A stretch of 64,000 bases of DNA from Butyrivibrio sp. LC3010 (GTDB lineage: Bacteria; Bacillota; Clostridia; Lachnospirales; Lachnospiraceae): positions 1 through 64,000 of the forward strand of contig NZ_AUJU01000009.1 of assembly GCF_000424385.1 (NCBI RefSeq). Reading direction: 5' to 3'. The translations under genes and the position numbers were made by a program. Below the pieces are notes generated by a model. That model worked only from the letters and a program-made list of their open reading frames with translations. It was not told the origin of the DNA and ran no database searches. How positions within the stretch are numbered: the first letter of the stretch is position 1; each line of letters opens with the position of its first letter. Below, piece after piece: positions 26,091-36,953 of the stretch.

Positions 26091-28511
26091 GTGGACGCTA
26101 ATTTAAATTGGATAAAAGCATATGTACCGGACTTAAATGTAAGCGATCAGGAGTTTCTTGATGCACTCACTCTTTCCGGAACAAAGGGCGAAAGTTTTCA
26201 TCGCCTTGATAAAAACCTTGATAAAATAGTTGTTGGTCAGATTGACAAGATTGAGCCCCATCCGGACGCTGATAAGCTTGTTATCTGCCAGGTTAACATC
26301 GGTTCAGAGATGATACAAATCGTCACTGGTGCCAAGAATATGAAGGAAGGAGATAAGGTTCCCGTTGTTCTTGATGGCGGAAGAGTTGCAGGCGGTCATG
26401 ACGGAAGCCCGAATCCTGAAGATGGTATCAAAATCAAAGCCGGAAAGCTTCGCGGAATTCCCAGCCAGGGAATGATGTGCTCAATCGAAGAGCTCGGTTC
26501 ATCCAAAGATTTTTATCCCGATGCACCGGAGGATGGACTTTACATTCTTCCTGAAGATACAGAGGTTGGCGCTGATGCGGTAGATATTCTTGGTCTTCAT
26601 GACACTGTTTTCGAGTTCGAAGTAACAAGTAACAGAGTAGACTGCTACAGCATCCTTGGTATTGCCAGAGAGGCAGCTGCTACATTTAAGCTTCCTTTTA
26701 AGGCTCCTGAGGTGAAAGTAGAGGAGACTTCTGAAAAGGCATCAGATTACATTTCTGTTGAGATTAAGGATAAGGATCTTTGCAGCCGTTATTGCGCAAG
26801 AGTAGTGACAGATGTTAAGGTTGAGCCTTCACCTGAGTGGATGCAGAGAAGACTTGCAGCTAATGGTGTAAGACCTATAAACAACATAGTTGATATCACA
26901 AACTATGTAATGCTTGAGTATGGTCAGCCTATGCACGCATTTGATCTTTCAACAATCGCAGGTAATAAGATTGTTGTTAAACGTGCTAAGGATGGCGAGA
27001 AGTTCGTGACACTTGACGGTCAGGAGAGAACGCTTGACAGTGAAGTTATCATGATCTGTGATGGAGAAAAAGAAGTTGCCATTGGTGGTATAATGGGCGG
27101 TGAAAACTCCATGATCACAGAGTCAGCTAAGACTGTTCTTTTTGAAGCAGCAACCTTCAATGGACCTAACATCCGTAAGAGCTCCAAGAGAGTCGGACTT
27201 CGTACAGATGCATCAGGCTTCTTTGAAAAAGGACTTGATCCTAACAACGCAGAGGACGCTATAAACCGTGCATGCCAGCTTATTAATGAACTTGGCTGTG
27301 GTAAGGTTACTTCAGGTATTGTTGAAGAAAAGTCACCTATCAAGCCTCTTAACAGAATTAAGTTTGAGCCTGACAGAATTAATAAGCTACTCGGAACAGA
27401 TATTGATACACCGACAATGCTTGATATTTTCGCAAGAGAAGAGCTTACATATGATGAAGCTTCTAACGAGATTATTATCCCGAGCTTCAGACAGGATCTG
27501 ATCGGTATGTGCGATATCGCTGAGGAAGTAGCAAGATTCTATGGATATGATAAGATTCCTATGACACTTCCTAAGAATGCACCTACTACAGGTAAGCTTA
27601 CATTCAAGATGACAGTTGAGAAGACAGCAAGAGAAGTTGCTCAGTTCTGCGGATTTTCACAGGCTTATGGCTACTCTTTTGAAAGTCCCAAGGTATTTGA
27701 TAAATTACTTTTACCTGAAGATGCTCCCGAGAGAAAAGCTATAAAGATTTCCAATCCTCTTGGTGAAGATTTCTCAATTATGAGAACTATTCCGCTTAAC
27801 GTTATTCTTACAAGCCTTGCTACAAACTACAAGCGCAGAAATAAGGATGTTAAGCTTTATGAGATAGCAAACGTTTATCTTGCAAAGGAGCTTCCTTTAA
27901 CTGAGCTTCCTGATGAGAGATCACAGTTCGTACTTGGATTCTATGGAGAAGGTGACTTCTTCACAATGAAGGGTGCTGTTGAAGAATTCCTTGCTCAGAT
28001 CGGAATGGATAACGATCTTGAATATGATGCAAAGGCAGGTAAGGTATTCCTTCATCCCGGACGCCAGGCTCAGATTTCATTCAAGGGCGAAGTTATAGGT
28101 TACCTTGGTGAAGTACATCCTGAAGTACTCGATAATTATGGAATCGGAACAAGAGCTTACATTGCAGTTCTTGATCTTCCTGCAATCGTGCCTCATGCAA
28201 ATTATAACCGTGTATACACAGGAATCGCTAAGTTCCCTGCAGTTACACGTGATATCAGTATGGTTGTTCCTACAGAGGTTACAGCCGGTGAGATTGAGAA
28301 GATGATCAGGCAGCGCGGTGGTAAGAAGCTTGAAAAGCTCGAACTGTTCGACATCTATGAAGGTTCTCAGATTGATAAGGGCTTTAAGTCTATGGCTTAT
28401 TCACTTGCATTCAGAGACAAGGAAAAGACTCTTGCTGATGACGAAGTAAACGGCGCTATGAAGAAGATTTTAAATGGCCTTGAAAGCATGAATATTTCTC
28501 TTAGAAGTTAA
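26091..28511 (+). CDS. pheT: Phenylalanyl-tRNA synthetase beta subunit
   Basis: 806 residues with the full set of domains: a tRNA-binding OB fold at about 40-155 (HPDADKLVICQVNIG), B3/4 editing domain at about 210-390, B5 at about 400-475, the catalytic-like core, and the FDX-ACB anticodon-binding end (FPAVTRDISMVVPTEV). The start is GTG at 26091 with GAGGAG upstream. Follows pheS by 45 bases in the same transcript. Confidence 0.97.
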   Translation: MDANLNWIKAYVPDLNVSDQEFLDALTLSGTKGESFHRLDKNLDKIVVGQIDKIEPHPDADKLVICQVNIGSEMIQIVTGAKNMKEGDKVPVVLDGGRVAGGHDGSPNPEDGIKIKAGKLRGIPSQGMMCSIEELGSSKDFYPDAPEDGLYILPEDTEVGADAVDILGLHDTVFEFEVTSNRVDCYSILGIAREAAATFKLPFKAPEVKVEETSEKASDYISVEIKDKDLCSRYCARVVTDVKVEPSPEWMQRRLAANGVRPINNIVDITNYVMLEYGQPMHAFDLSTIAGNKIVVKRAKDGEKFVTLDGQERTLDSEVIMICDGEKEVAIGGIMGGENSMITESAKTVLFEAATFNGPNIRKSSKRVGLRTDASGFFEKGLDPNNAEDAINRACQLINELGCGKVTSGIVEEKSPIKPLNRIKFEPDRINKLLGTDIDTPTMLDIFAREELTYDEASNEIIIPSFRQDLIGMCDIAEEVARFYGYDKIPMTLPKNAPTTGKLTFKMTVEKTAREVAQFCGFSQAYGYSFESPKVFDKLLLPEDAPERKAIKISNPLGEDFSIMRTIPLNVILTSLATNYKRRNKDVKLYEIANVYLAKELPLTELPDERSQFVLGFYGEGDFFTMKGAVEEFLAQIGMDNDLEYDAKAGKVFLHPGRQAQISFKGEVIGYLGEVHPEVLDNYGIGTRAYIAVLDLPAIVPHANYNRVYTGIAKFPAVTRDISMVVPTEVTAGEIEKMIRQRGGKKLEKLELFDIYEGSQIDKGFKSMAYSLAFRDKEKTLADDEVNGAMKKILNGLESMNISLRS

Positions 28512-28556
28512 TTATTCAGCATATGTTTTTTGAGCTGTATAAGAAAAGGAGACAAA

Positions 28557-30053
28557 ATGAAAAGTACTAACGTATGGACAAAATACACTGCAAAACAGCT
28601 TAAGGAAGTTGAAGCTTTTGCAGATTCTTACAAGAACTTCCTTGATAATTCAAAGACAGAGCGCGAAGCTATCGATTCTATAGTTAATGAGATCGAGGAT
28701 GCAGGCTATCGCGAACTCAACACACTTATTGGTTCAAACACCAAGCTTAAGAAGGGTGATAAGGTTTATAGCGTATGGATGAACAAGTCCATCGCTATGT
28801 TCCAGATTGGTTCTGAGCCTCTTGAAAATGGTATGAACATCCTTGGAGCACATATCGATTCTCCCAGAATGGATGTTAAGCAGAATCCCCTTTATGAGGA
28901 TACAAGCATTGCATACCTCGATACACATTACTATGGCGGAATCAAGAAATATCTTTATGTAGCAATCCCGCTTTCAATTCACGGTGTTGTTGTTAAGAAG
29001 GATGGCACTACAGTTCAGCTTAATGTTGGTGAGGATGAGGATGATCCGGTATTCTTCATCAGTGATCTTCTTATTCACCTTTCAGGTGACCTTATGAGCA
29101 AGAAGGCTTCACAGGTAGTTGAGGGTGAAGCTCTTGATCTTATCGTTGGTAGCAGACCTTTTGTAATTGAGAGCGATGAGAAGAAAAAGGACGAGAAGAA
29201 GAGCTCCAAGCTCACAGAAGGCCAGCAGTATGCCGTAGATTATGAGAAGGCAGAAAAAGAAGAAAACGGCAAGATAAGCGGAGCTGTTAAGAGAGGAATT
29301 CTTGGTATTCTTAACGATCTCTATGGTATTGAGGAGGAGGATTTCCTTTCAGCAGAGCTTGAGATTGTACCTGCAGGAAAAGCAAGAGATGCAGGCTTTG
29401 ACCGTTCAATGATCCTTGGTTATGGCCAGGATGACAGAGTGTGTGCATATCCTTCCATGAAGGCACTTCTTGAAGTTAAGGATCTGACAAGAACAGGCTG
29501 CTGCATCCTTGTAGATAAGGAAGAAATCGGCAGTGTTGGTGCTACAGGTATGCAGAGCAGATTCTTTGAGAATGCAGTAGCAGAGCTCATGAACCTCTGT
29601 GGTGATTACAACGAAATTAAGCTTAGAAGATGTCTTGCAAACTCATGCATGCTTTCTTCTGACGTAAGTGCTGCATTTGATCCTATGTATGCAGGTCAGT
29701 TTGAGAAGAAGAACGCAGCTTATCTTGGACTTGGACCTGTTATCAATAAGTTTACAGGAAGCCGTGGTAAGTCCGGTTCTAATGATGCTAACGCTGAGTA
29801 TATTGCACATATCAGAAGCATCTTCGAAGAGGATGATATAACATTCCAGACTGCTGAGCTTGGTAAGGTAGATGTAGGTGGCGGTGGAACAATCGCATAC
29901 ATCCTTGCTCTTTATGGCATGAATGTAATTGATAGTGGTGTTGCTGTTCTTAACATGCATGCTCCGTGGGAGGCAACTTCCAAGGCTGATATCTATGAAG
30001 CACTGAGAAGCTATAAGACATTCCTTGAAAAGGCAAGTCTTACAAATATGTAA
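28557..30053 (+). CDS. M18-family aminopeptidase
   Basis: A 498-residue metallo-aminopeptidase that trims N-terminal (often acidic) residues from peptides. Zinc ligands are visible: His99 in [19 protein letters not shown], the Glu pair in [10 protein letters not shown], and the last His in NMHAPWEA. The ATG at 28557 is chosen because AAGGAG precedes it; an upstream in-frame start at 28530 has no site. Only 45 bases separate it from pheT, so it probably belongs to the pheST transcript. Confidence 0.93.
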   Translation: MKSTNVWTKYTAKQLKEVEAFADSYKNFLDNSKTEREAIDSIVNEIEDAGYRELNTLIGSNTKLKKGDKVYSVWMNKSIAMFQIGSEPLENGMNILGAHIDSPRMDVKQNPLYEDTSIAYLDTHYYGGIKKYLYVAIPLSIHGVVVKKDGTTVQLNVGEDEDDPVFFISDLLIHLSGDLMSKKASQVVEGEALDLIVGSRPFVIESDEKKKDEKKSSKLTEGQQYAVDYEKAEKEENGKISGAVKRGILGILNDLYGIEEEDFLSAELEIVPAGKARDAGFDRSMILGYGQDDRVCAYPSMKALLEVKDLTRTGCCILVDKEEIGSVGATGMQSRFFENAVAELMNLCGDYNEIKLRRCLANSCMLSSDVSAAFDPMYAGQFEKKNAAYLGLGPVINKFTGSRGKSGSNDANAEYIAHIRSIFEEDDITFQTAELGKVDVGGGGTIAYILALYGMNVIDSGVAVLNMHAPWEATSKADIYEALRSYKTFLEKASLTNM

Positions 30054-30062
30054 TTTTGTTTT

Positions 30063-30091
30063 CATCCGGCAGAATATCCATCTGCCGGATG
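30063..30091 (+). terminator. 10-bp hairpin after the aminopeptidase gene
   Basis: CATCCGGCAG and CTGCCGGATG pair perfectly around a 9-base loop. Only two T residues directly follow, so termination is likely but weak. Confidence 0.45.
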
Positions 30092-30199
30092 ATTGTTGCT
30101 GTTGTAGATAATTATTGTTTTAGATTTTTGGAATCTAAGATATCGATATATTGCTGCAGCATTAGATATAAACAGTCGTTATTAGTTGAGGAGTTTAAA

Positions 30200-31279
30200 T
30201 TGAGCAATACAAATACAGATGTGAATGATCCCAATCTCGGACTTCGCACCAGTGATTATTATTTTGATCTTCCCGAGGAGCTTATAGCCCAGGATCCTCT
30301 TCCTGCAAGAGATGATGCCAAGCTTCTTGTTATGAACAAAAACACGGGGAAGATTCAGCATAAGATTTTCCATGAGATTATTGATTACCTGCAGCCGGGA
30401 GACTGCCTTGTTCTAAATGACACGAAGGTAATTCCGGCAAGACTTCTTGGTACAAAAAAAGATACCGGAGCTGCAGTTGAAATTCTTCTTCTTAAAAGAA
30501 GAGAAAATGATATATGGGAGACTCTTGTAAGACCGGGTAAAAAGCTTCGTCCCGGTGCTGAAGTTACTTTCGGTGATGGAAGCCTTACTGCGAAAATTCT
30601 TGATATAGTTGAAGAAGGTAACAGACTTGTTCAGTTCTACTATGAAGGAATTTTTGAGGAAGTTCTGGATAAGCTTGGTGAGATGCCGCTTCCGCCTTAT
30701 ATTACACATAAGCTTCAGGATAAAAATATGTATCAGACAGTTTATGCGAAATATGAAGGATCAGCAGCTGCACCTACAGCAGGTCTTCATTTTACTACAG
30801 AGCTTCTTGATAAAATAAAGGACAAAGGTGTAGACCTCGCCTATGTAACTCTACATGTTGGACTTGGTACCTTCAGACCTGTCAAGGTCACAAATGTTCT
30901 TGAACATCACATGCACACTGAGTGGTATCAGGTTACTGCCGAAGCTGCTGAGAAAATCAATAAAGCAAAGAAAAGCGGACACAGAGTTATCTGCGTTGGA
31001 ACTACAAGTTGCAGAACTATTGAGAGTGCTGCAGATGAAAATGGTAATATAGAGGCATGCGCAGATAATACTTCAATTTTCATATATCCCGGCTATAAAT
31101 TTAAGGTGACAGATTGTCTTATAACAAATTTCCACCTGCCGGAATCGACTCTTGTTATGCTTGTTTCAGCCCTTGCTGGCAGAGAAAACGTGCTTAACGC
31201 CTATAACGAGGCTATTAAATTACGATATAGGTTTTTCAGTTTTGGGGATGCTTGTTTCTTTACTGATGACGAAATTTAG
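30200..31279 (+). CDS. queA: S-adenosylmethionine:tRNA ribosyltransferase-isomerase
   Basis: Makes epoxyqueuosine from preQ1-modified tRNA using SAM as ribosyl donor. Visible: [89 protein letters not shown], and [16 protein letters not shown]. The start is TTG at 30200 with TGAGGAG 6 bases before it, giving 359 residues, close to the family norm; the upstream open frame to 30056 has no site and no homology-like sequence. Confidence 0.95.
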   Translation: MSNTNTDVNDPNLGLRTSDYYFDLPEELIAQDPLPARDDAKLLVMNKNTGKIQHKIFHEIIDYLQPGDCLVLNDTKVIPARLLGTKKDTGAAVEILLLKRRENDIWETLVRPGKKLRPGAEVTFGDGSLTAKILDIVEEGNRLVQFYYEGIFEEVLDKLGEMPLPPYITHKLQDKNMYQTVYAKYEGSAAAPTAGLHFTTELLDKIKDKGVDLAYVTLHVGLGTFRPVKVTNVLEHHMHTEWYQVTAEAAEKINKAKKSGHRVICVGTTSCRTIESAADENGNIEACADNTSIFIYPGYKFKVTDCLITNFHLPESTLVMLVSALAGRENVLNAYNEAIKLRYRFFSFGDACFFTDDEI

Positions 31280-31318
31280 GCTATAATTACAGTTACAATA
31301 GTATTCGAGGGGGATATT

Positions 31319-31663
31319 ATGGAAGAAAGAAGAAAGTATAGAAGACTTGATCTTGATGGCGAACTTATAATGAATCCCATTGGAAGTGACTGTGAGCCTG
31401 AGGCTGTAGCCATTTCTGTTATCAATGCTTCAAGAGCGGGAATGGGATTCCAGTCAGATTTACAGCTGACCATGGGTGATAACTATGAATGTAACCTTAC
31501 TCTTTGGACCAAAGAGGTTCTTCATGTCTTTATCAAAATTGTCAGAGGTACTGCGCTGGAAGACAGTTATGAATATGGCGCGATTTTCATAGGTATGCCT
31601 GAATATGACAGACAGAGGATTTCTGTTTATGAGACTGTTCAGGAGACGTTAGAAGAGATGTAA
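31319..31663 (+). CDS. PilZ-domain protein, probable c-di-GMP receptor
   Basis: 114 residues that consist of one PilZ domain. The two ligand-binding motifs are intact: RRKYRR (4-9) and N36-A-S38-R-A-G41, matching RxxxR and D/NxSxxG. It should bind c-di-GMP and relay the signal, in motility or surface polymer control. The EAL protein at 36954 is the likely source of regulation in this window. The gene follows queA by 39 bases and ends at a terminator. Confidence 0.85.
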   Translation: MEERRKYRRLDLDGELIMNPIGSDCEPEAVAISVINASRAGMGFQSDLQLTMGDNYECNLTLWTKEVLHVFIKIVRGTALEDSYEYGAIFIGMPEYDRQRISVYETVQETLEEM

Positions 31664-31666
31664 TTT

Positions 31667-31697
31667 AAAGCCTTCCCGGTAACGGGAAGGCTTTTGT
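31667..31697. terminator. Terminator after the PilZ gene
   Basis: AAAGCCTTCCCG and CGGGAAGGCTTTT form an 11-bp stem with a tiny loop; runs of A and T flank it, so it may also serve aroA coming from the other side. Confidence 0.8.
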
Positions 31698-31773
31698 AAT
31701 ATAGTCGATTTTATTTATGCAAAAAATGATAGACAAGCTTACTGCCTGGAATAATTTATTAAGACTCCTGGAA

Positions 31774-33105
31774 TTATTTTATAAGACTTCTCAAATCTTT
31801 GAAAAATTCAGGATATGAAATTCCCACACACTTATCATCTATAATTCTTGTTGCGCCTTCTGCAGCCAGTGCAGCAATAGCGAAGGTCATGGCTATTCTG
31901 TGATCACCTTCCGAATCAATGTCAGCGCCATAAAGCGGCTTTCCGCCATGTATGATCATTCCATCATCTGTGGGTTCAATATCAGCACCCATAGCTTTAA
32001 GATTCTTGCAAACACTATCAATTCGGTTTGATTCCTTTACTTTAAGCTCGGCAGCATCCTTAATGATAGTAGTGCAGTTAGCGGTTGCAGCTACTACAGC
32101 AAAGATAGGAAGCTCATCGATCATGGTAGGGATAAGCTTTCCTGATACTTCGAATCTTCCATTCTCATTGCCATGAAGATCTGAGTAACGAACATGAAGA
32201 TCTGCTCTTGGCTCGATGGACTCATCGTAATTCTCAAGCTGAATATCTGCGCCCATCTGAGTAAGAATGCTGAGGATTCCTGACCTGGTCTTGTTGATCC
32301 CGACGTTATGTATCACAATGTCAGAACCCGGAACAAGAAGAGCAGCAGCTATAAAGTATGCGGCTGAAGATATGTCACCGGGTACATTAACCTTAATACC
32401 GTGGAGAGGTGATCCCGGGTGAAGAATAGTTGCGGAGCTTCCCTTGACATCAACTTCATTGTGAATATCAGCACCAAAAGCTCTGAGCATGATCTCAGTG
32501 TGATTTCTGCTAAGAGCAGGCTCGTAAACAACTGTATCACTTTCAGAATAGAGTCCTGCCAGCACAATACATGATTTAACCTGAGCTGAAGCAACAGGGC
32601 TGTGGTAAGTGATACCAAGAAGCCTTTTTCCACCCTTAATAATGAGAGGAGCGCATTCATTCCCTTTAAGAGAAGATATGTCAGCACCCATCTGGGTAAG
32701 AGGCTTGATGATTCTGTTCATAGGTCTTTTTTCTATGGAACTGTCACCTGTGATCATGGAATCAAATGGCTGAGCAGCAAGAATTCCGGCAAGTAGCCTT
32801 GTTGTAGTGCCGCTGTTGCCGGTATAAATTGTTTTTGACGGAGCAGTAAGACCATGAAGTCCCTTACCGTGGACTGTTATGGTCGGCACTCCGTTCATAG
32901 GTCTTTGTGAATGCTCAATCTGAATACCGAGCTGTTTAAAACATTCGATTGTTGACAGACAATCCCCGCTTTTCAAGAAACCGGTAATCTCAGTTGTTCC
33001 TTCTGAAATGGCCCCAAACATGATACTTCTATGCGAAATAGATTTATCCCCAGGAACAAAAATACTGCCGGTCAATGGCTTTGAACTTTTTTCAATGCTT
33101 ATCAT
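31774..33105 (-). CDS. aroA: 3-phosphoshikimate 1-carboxyvinyltransferase (EPSP synthase)
   Basis: Sixth step of the shikimate pathway, joining PEP to shikimate-3-phosphate. 443 residues with PGDKSISHRSIMFGA (PEP/phosphate binding), GNSGTTTRLLAGIL, and KESNRIDSVCKNLKAMG, with GDHRIAMTFAIAAL near the end. The ATG at 33105 has AGAGGG upstream; a TTG at 33129 is less likely. It lies 48 bases after tyrA in the same direction, forming a two-gene aromatic amino acid operon. Confidence 0.96.
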   Translation of the reverse strand: MISIEKSSKPLTGSIFVPGDKSISHRSIMFGAISEGTTEITGFLKSGDCLSTIECFKQLGIQIEHSQRPMNGVPTITVHGKGLHGLTAPSKTIYTGNSGTTTRLLAGILAAQPFDSMITGDSSIEKRPMNRIIKPLTQMGADISSLKGNECAPLIIKGGKRLLGITYHSPVASAQVKSCIVLAGLYSESDTVVYEPALSRNHTEIMLRAFGADIHNEVDVKGSSATILHPGSPLHGIKVNVPGDISSAAYFIAAALLVPGSDIVIHNVGINKTRSGILSILTQMGADIQLENYDESIEPRADLHVRYSDLHGNENGRFEVSGKLIPTMIDELPIFAVVAATANCTTIIKDAAELKVKESNRIDSVCKNLKAMGADIEPTDDGMIIHGGKPLYGADIDSEGDHRIAMTFAIAALAAEGATRIIDDKCVGISYPEFFKDLRSLIK

Positions 33106-33153
33106 GGTTAATTCCCTCTTTTTAATCAAGTAGTATATTTTAGCCTAAAGGTA

Positions 33154-34254
33154 TCAGTCGATTGACGGATATCCATGAGTCTCTAATAATTTTAATGCCT
33201 TCTCCATGGCTTTGTCATCATGAAATTCTATACTTAACGTGCCATGTTCAAATTCACGATTGTGTACGATGCCGATGTTCTTGATATTGATTCCGTTTAC
33301 GGAAAGGAGAGTGGCAACTGATGCAATATTACCCGGTTCATCAGCTATATCAACTCTGATAACATAAGTCTTCTGAATAGGTCCTCGTCTCAGGTCATTA
33401 AATGAATCTCTGTATTCTCTTGCATTTGAGAAGAAATTCATAAGAGCATTTCCGTCAACCTCATCGACTACCTGCTTCATTTCTGTAAGATAAGAAATGT
33501 ATTTATCAAGCAGTGTAGATATATTTTTGTGGTTTGTAAGACAGATCTGCTGCAGCATCACAGGTGAAGAAGAAGATATTCTTGTGATGTCCTTGAAACC
33601 ACCGGCTGCGATCATTTTCATAAGACCATCTTCGGAGTCACTGTCGTGCACCAGGTTAACAAGACATCCACTTATTACATGCGGAACGTGGCTCACTGCA
33701 GCTGTAATAAAATCATGCTGCGTATATGGAATTATAAGTGGGGTTGCACCCATCAGCTCTACAAGCTCTTTGTAATTGGCAAGTCTCTCATCAGAAGTCT
33801 TCTCGGTTCTGGTGAGGATGTAAAATGCATTCTCCAGTATAGATGCCTTGGAATTGATGTATCCGATTCTCTCAGTACCGGCCATTGGATGGCCACCGAT
33901 AAACTGGTCCTCTAAGCCAAGCTCCTTCACATGCTCATGGATACTGGTCTTAACAGAACCGATATCAGTAAGAGTGGTCTTGGGATTAAGGTAAGGCTTT
34001 ATTAGTTTTAAATTGTCGTTATTTCGCTCTATCGGTGCACACAGAAAAATGTAGTCACATTCTGAGAATCTCTCATCTATCTTGTCACATGCTATATCAA
34101 CTATTCCGTCCTCTTTTGCTTTGAGAGAAGTCTCAATATGAGGTGTGTAAGAAATAATGCGGATATTAGGATTCTTGGCCTTAAGAGCTCTGGCCATAGA
34201 ACCACCGATAAGACCCAAACCTACAAAGCCGCAAGTGATATTATCAGTATTCAT
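33154..34254 (-). CDS. tyrA: Prephenate dehydrogenase with C-terminal ACT domain
   Basis: Oxidatively decarboxylates prephenate to 4-hydroxyphenylpyruvate in tyrosine synthesis. The NAD-binding motif GLGLIGGSMARAL is at about 12-24, the core has GGHPMAGTERIGY and AAVSHVPHVISG, and the last 70 residues are an ACT domain (IRVDIADEPGNIASVATLLS) that probably gives feedback control by tyrosine. AGGAGA stands 9 bases before the start. It is first in the tyrA-aroA operon. Confidence 0.94.
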   Translation of the reverse strand: MNTDNITCGFVGLGLIGGSMARALKAKNPNIRIISYTPHIETSLKAKEDGIVDIACDKIDERFSECDYIFLCAPIERNNDNLKLIKPYLNPKTTLTDIGSVKTSIHEHVKELGLEDQFIGGHPMAGTERIGYINSKASILENAFYILTRTEKTSDERLANYKELVELMGATPLIIPYTQHDFITAAVSHVPHVISGCLVNLVHDSDSEDGLMKMIAAGGFKDITRISSSSPVMLQQICLTNHKNISTLLDKYISYLTEMKQVVDEVDGNALMNFFSNAREYRDSFNDLRRGPIQKTYVIRVDIADEPGNIASVATLLSVNGINIKNIGIVHNREFEHGTLSIEFHDDKAMEKALKLLETHGYPSID

Positions 34255-34378
34255 TTGGATTGGTCTCCTTAAAATCTATAGTTTTTATGAGCTGTTTCTA
34301 TCTTTGCCCACTGTTAATGATTGATTATTGGGATAAAAGAAAAAAGTTTCCCTATAAAATACGCTTAAAATCTACTAA

Positions 34379-34407
34379 ACTATATCACGTTAAAGTGCGA
34401 AAATCAA
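34379..34407 (-). promoter_or_regulatory. Probable promoter of tyrA-aroA (minus strand)
   Basis: On the minus strand, TTGATT and TATAGT are separated by exactly 17 bases, ending about 125 bases before the tyrA start. Confidence 0.5.
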
Positions 34408-34502
34408 TGAATTTGCACGGATATATTTCCCATAAATACTTGATAATTCATATCTTCTAAACATGAGTTTTTTATCCTATTGTGCAAATTTGATTGAATT
34501 AC

Positions 34503-34531
34503 TTGTATTGTATGCACAATTTTAGTAAAAT
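34503..34531 (+). promoter_or_regulatory. Probable promoter of the EF-G-like gene
   Basis: TTGTAT and TAAAAT with a 17-base spacer, 79 bases before the ATG. The 356-base divergent gap 34255-34610 holds this and the tyrA promoter and no gene. Confidence 0.5.
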
Positions 34532-34610
34532 GTATGCATAGGGTTTGGGGGGAATCTTAATTTTTCTAGTTAAATTTCCCAACATAATTTAAGACTTGGA
34601 GGAACAAAAG

Positions 34611-36701
34611 ATGAAAGTTTACACAAGTGACAAAATACGCAACGTCGTACTCTTAGGTCATGGGGGAGCAGGAAAGACTTCACTTGCTGAGGCAATGGCT
34701 TATCTTGCAGGTATTACCTCCCGAATGGGTAAAGTATCTGACGGCAATACCGTTAGTGACTTTGATAAAGAGGAACAGAAGCGACAGTTTTCAATCAGCA
34801 CAACTAACATTGCGCTGGAATGGGAAGATCACAAGATCAACCTTCTTGATGCCCCCGGATTTTTCGATTTTATCGGTGAGGTTCAGGAGGCAATGAGCGT
34901 AGCAGATGCAGCTATTATCGTTGTTTCCGGTAAAGCAGGCGTGGAAGTTGGAACTGAGAGAGCATGGGATCTTTGCGAGAAATATGGCATACCGCGTATG
35001 TTCTTTGTATCTGACATGGATATCGACGATGCTTCATACAGACAGGTTGTGCAGGATCTTACAGATAAATACGGAAAGAAAATCGCACCCTTCAACCTTC
35101 CTACCCGTGAAAATGAGAAGTTTGTAGGATATGTAAATGTAATTCAGGAAAAGGGCTTCCGCTGGGAGGGCAAAGATGCCATTGAGTGTGAAGTTCCCGA
35201 ATATAACCTTGAATATTTGAAACAGTATAGAGATACACTTATGGAGGCAGTAGCCGAAACAAGTGAAGAATTTATGGATAGATATTTCAGTGGAGATACC
35301 TTCTCAGAGCAGGAGATCAGATCAGCGCTCAGAAATAATGTATGTGACGGATCAATTGTTCCTATAGAAATGGGATCAAGCATTCTTGCACAGGGTGTTT
35401 ACACACTGATGGACGATATTATTAAATACATGCCTGCTCCTGAGAACCGTAAGATGGCAGGTATCAACATGAAGACCAACGAGATATTCGAAGCTAACTT
35501 CGATTTCTCAAAACCTAAGACAGCATTCGTGTTTAAGACAATGATGGATCCTTTCATTGGTAAATACTCAATGATAAAGGTTCGCTCCGGCGTTATCAAG
35601 ACCGATGATGTAATGTATGATACCAATAAGGATTCAGAGGTTAAGATCGGTAAGATTTATGTAATGCAGGGCAATAAGACAATTGAAGTTCCCGAGCTTC
35701 ATGCCGGTGATTTCGGTGCCCTTCAGAAGCTTGATGTTTCAACAGGTGATACCCTTTCAACAAAGGCTAATCCTGTTCAGTATGCTAAGATGGATATTTC
35801 AGAGCCCTACACCTATATGAGATATAAGGCTCAGAATAAGGCTGATATCGATAAGATTGCACAGTCTCTTGCTAAGCTTGCTGCTGAGGATGCAACACTT
35901 AAGATTGTTAATGATGCTGAAAACCATCAGTCACTTATCTATGGTATGGGTGATATGCACCTTGAGATTGCTGTTAGTAAGCTGCTTAATGAGTACAAGG
36001 TTGCAATTGACCTTGATAAGCCGAAGGTAGCTTTCAGAGAGACGATTCGTAAGAACTCAGATGTTGAGTACAAGTATAAAAAGCAGACCGGTGGTCACGG
36101 CCAGTACGGACACGTTAAGATGCGCTTCGAGCCTTCAGGTGATGACAGCAAGCCTTATGTATTCGAGCAAGAAGTTGTCGGCGGTGCAGTTCCGAAGAAC
36201 TATTTCCCTGCAGTAGAAAAGGGTATAGCAGAAGCTGCTCAGAGAGGACCTCTTGCAGCATATCCCGTAGTGGGAGTTAAGGCTGTGCTTTATGATGGAT
36301 CATATCATCCGGTTGACTCTTCTGAAATGGCATTCAAGGTTGCTGCAAGCAATGCCTTCAAGAAGGGATTCATGGATGCTACACCTGTACTTCTTGAGCC
36401 TATAGCTACTCTTAAGGTAACAGTTCCGGATTCATTTACCGGTGATGTAATGGGTGACCTTAATAAGAGAAGAGGTCGTGTGCTTGGTATGAATCCTACA
36501 GGCGATGGAAAACAGGTCATCGAGGCTGACATTCCTATGATGGAACTCTTTGGATATTGCACAACCTTGAGATCAATGACAGGTGGTGCAGGTGATTACG
36601 AGTACAGCTTTACAAGATATGAGCAGGCTCCTTCAGATATCCAGCAGAAGGAAGTAGCTGCAAGAGCTGAAAAAGTTAAGGAAAACGGAATAGAAGATTA
36701 A
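34611..36701 (+). CDS. Elongation factor G-like GTPase (EF-G II group)
   Basis: 696 residues with full EF-G architecture: a G domain, an OB-like domain II, domain III, domain IV (KQTGGHGQYGHVKMRFEP) and domain V. The motifs differ from canonical EF-G: G1 reads GHGGAGKTS in place of AHIDAGKTT, G3 reads DAPGF in place of DTPGH, so the GTPase His is lost, and G4 reads SDMD in place of NKMD. It is therefore not the housekeeping FusA but a paralogous factor; known members of such groups do ribosome-linked jobs that vary. GGAGG is 8 bases before the ATG; the TTG at 34596 is rejected. A separate fusA must exist elsewhere. Confidence 0.88.
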   Translation: MKVYTSDKIRNVVLLGHGGAGKTSLAEAMAYLAGITSRMGKVSDGNTVSDFDKEEQKRQFSISTTNIALEWEDHKINLLDAPGFFDFIGEVQEAMSVADAAIIVVSGKAGVEVGTERAWDLCEKYGIPRMFFVSDMDIDDASYRQVVQDLTDKYGKKIAPFNLPTRENEKFVGYVNVIQEKGFRWEGKDAIECEVPEYNLEYLKQYRDTLMEAVAETSEEFMDRYFSGDTFSEQEIRSALRNNVCDGSIVPIEMGSSILAQGVYTLMDDIIKYMPAPENRKMAGINMKTNEIFEANFDFSKPKTAFVFKTMMDPFIGKYSMIKVRSGVIKTDDVMYDTNKDSEVKIGKIYVMQGNKTIEVPELHAGDFGALQKLDVSTGDTLSTKANPVQYAKMDISEPYTYMRYKAQNKADIDKIAQSLAKLAAEDATLKIVNDAENHQSLIYGMGDMHLEIAVSKLLNEYKVAIDLDKPKVAFRETIRKNSDVEYKYKKQTGGHGQYGHVKMRFEPSGDDSKPYVFEQEVVGGAVPKNYFPAVEKGIAEAAQRGPLAAYPVVGVKAVLYDGSYHPVDSSEMAFKVAASNAFKKGFMDATPVLLEPIATLKVTVPDSFTGDVMGDLNKRRGRVLGMNPTGDGKQVIEADIPMMELFGYCTTLRSMTGGAGDYEYSFTRYEQAPSDIQQKEVAARAEKVKENGIED

Positions 36702-36715
36702 TAGTAAAAAAATGG

Positions 36716-36747
36716 AACCGGCATTTCGAAAGGGATGCCGGTTTTTT
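36716..36747 (+). terminator. Terminator after the EF-G-like gene
   Basis: AACCGGCAT and ATGCCGGTT form a 9-bp stem followed by six T. Confidence 0.85.
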
Positions 36748-36953
36748 ATGTCATATATTTTTATGTCATATAGTTTTATGCCATAGAGCAAATAAATAAA
36801 GCAGAGTACTTGAGAGCACTTCCATGGAAGGTTACTTGTTGTAATAAGGACTTCATAATTATTTAAGAGTTTCTTTAATCGGTGCTTATATGTTTATGAT
36901 AGTATAAACGTAATACCGTGGTTTAGTATGCGCTGATTTATTGTGAGGTTGAA

